Shown here in pieces: positions 53,044 to 53,783 of a stretch of 53,783 bases of DNA. The stretch is from Bacteroidota bacterium (lineage in GTDB: Bacteria; Bacteroidota; Bacteroidia; Flavobacteriales_D; Sanyastnellaceae): positions 59,762-113,544 of the forward strand of contig NVXE01000005.1 of NCBI GenBank assembly GCA_002746975.1, read 5' to 3'. Both the position numbers and the translations under genes were made by a program. The notes under the pieces were generated by a model, which worked only from the letters and a program-made list of their open reading frames with translations, searched no databases and was not told the origin of the DNA. Numbering within the stretch: the stretch's first letter is position 1; each line of letters begins with the position of its first letter.

Positions 53044-53783
53044 TTATACTTTCGAAGTTGTAGAATTCTTAATAACCACTGCAAAGCCTTGCCCCACTCC
53101 TATGCATAGTGTTACTAGGCCAAACTTACCTCCAGTTCGCTTTAACTGCCTAGCTGCAGCTAGTAGAATTCTAGAGCCAGTCATCCCTAATGGGTGACCT
53201 AGAGAAATTCCTCCTCCGTTTGGATTAATTCTTACATCATCATCGTCTAAGTTCCATTTTCGAATACAGGCAAGAGCTTGAGCCGAGAATGCTTCGTTTA
53301 ATTCGATAACATCGAGGTCGTCAAATCCGATTCCAGCTCGCTTAAGCGCAATCTCGGACGCTCTAACAGGCCCTATCCCCATAATTCTTGGCTCAACTCC
53401 TACTACAGCACTTGAAACGATCTCAGCTAGAGGTTCCAATCCCTGGGACTTCAATCCACTTTCGTTGGCAAATAATAGAGCGGCTGAGCCATCGTTAAGT
53501 CCTGATGCGTTACCAGCTGTTACAGAACCACCTTCTTTTCGGAAGGCCGGTCTAAGATTAGCTAGAACTTCGAGGGTCGTGTTCGATTTAATGAATTCGT
53601 CGTGCTCGAATACCAAATCGTCTTGTTTACGTCTCGGAATAATAACGGGTATAATTTCTTCGGCGAGACGACCTTCGTTTCTCGCTTTAGTAGCTTTCAT
53701 ATGAGATCTGAATGCGAAAGCGTCTTGGTCCTGGCGAGAAATCCCGTAAATATCTACAAGGTTTTCTGCTGTTACTCCCATAC
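53044..53783 (-). CDS. Acetyl-CoA acyltransferase, 3-oxoadipyl-CoA thiolase-like (5' part missing)
   Basis: About 246 codons of the C-terminal part, running off the right edge; the Met at 53781 is internal (MGVTAENLVDIYGISRQDQD matches the middle of thiolases). Motifs: VTAGNASGLNDGSAALL, NEAFSAQALACIRKW, the active-site His in GGGISLGHPLGMTGSR, and Cys in LCIGVGQGFAVV. The N-terminal nucleophile Cys is outside the window. PaaJ/PcaF-type thiolases carry the same MGMTAENVA and HPLGMSG phrases, and adjacency to paaY supports a role in the last step of phenylacetate breakdown. A different beta-ketothiolase cannot be excluded. Confidence 0.88.
   Translation of the reverse strand, partial: MGVTAENLVDIYGISRQDQDAFAFRSHMKATKARNEGRLAEEIIPVIIPRRKQDDLVFEHDEFIKSNTTLEVLANLRPAFRKEGGSVTAGNASGLNDGSAALLFANESGLKSQGLEPLAEIVSSAVVGVEPRIMGIGPVRASEIALKRAGIGFDDLDVIELNEAFSAQALACIRKWNLDDDDVRINPNGGGISLGHPLGMTGSRILLAAARQLKRTGGKFGLVTLCIGVGQGFAVVIKNSTTSKV

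Overview
The window reads as a chromosomal segment from a marine Flavobacteriales-type member of the Bacteroidota (Cryomorphaceae/Schleiferiaceae-like is my inference). The signs are low GC, three proteins with type A C-terminal sorting domains of the type IX secretion system (T9SS), many copies of the Cys-bracketed GC..DP.ACNYDP.AT.DDGSC repeat, Bacteroidota-type -7 boxes (TAnnTTTG) at a few genes, and generally weak ribosome binding sites. I see no insertion sequence, prophage, CRISPR array, integrase or replication origin.

Layout. 1-899 (-) is a truncated RluA-like gene whose catalytic motif is degraded. 1114-14577 is an island of secreted modular proteins: a BNR/sortilin-type protein, an FG-GAP/ASPIC protein, a trypsin-like protease, two related Ig-like proteins and an HYR/P-domain protein, with a yebC gene embedded. 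14578-15042 holds a strong bidirectional terminator and the RNase P RNA gene (-). 15043-31019 is mostly housekeeping: a PD40 lipoprotein, an RluE-like synthase, PlsC, a FadH-like reductase, an unknown 1511-residue exported protein, prmA-tpiA, recQ, an RlmI-like methyltransferase, pdxH and a PhoD-like lipoprotein. 31077-32036 is a probably abundant T9SS substrate. 32306-40448 is a tight four-gene operon: paaZ, S41 peptidase, GH92 glycosidase, class III aminotransferase. 40464-47305 holds an esterase, YqgE, a DUF2797 protein, a T9SS substrate, an alpha/beta hydrolase, a TlpA-type thioredoxin, a methyltransferase and an RRM protein. 47394-51028 has two more secreted modular proteins (HYR-type and M43 metalloprotease). 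tRNA-Met and a START-like protein follow, then the end of a thiolase-paaY-trmN6 operon.

Main observation. Seven secreted proteins here end, within the last few residues, in one or two dockerin-like EF-hand repeats framed by cysteines. The shared pattern is C-x2-D-x-N-x-D-G-x-(V)-x3-D-L-L-x2-L-x2-F-G-(T-x)-C. None of the seven has a recognisable T9SS sorting domain, while the three proteins that have one lack this tail. I propose the tail is an alternative C-terminal sorting or anchoring signal, or the ligand half of a surface assembly system. The same proteins share other modules (Cys-rich GC repeats, a GETTW/GGPY/DSFGDGM module, CG.GT.W linkers), which suggests shuffling within a surface-protein family. 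The second notable item is the RluA-like protein, which keeps an S4 RNA-binding domain but has lost the catalytic aspartate.

The paa genes suggest aerobic phenylacetate catabolism. paaZ lies about 20 kb from the paaY/thiolase end of a cluster that probably continues past the right edge. Functional calls rest on motif reading alone; no database search was run.
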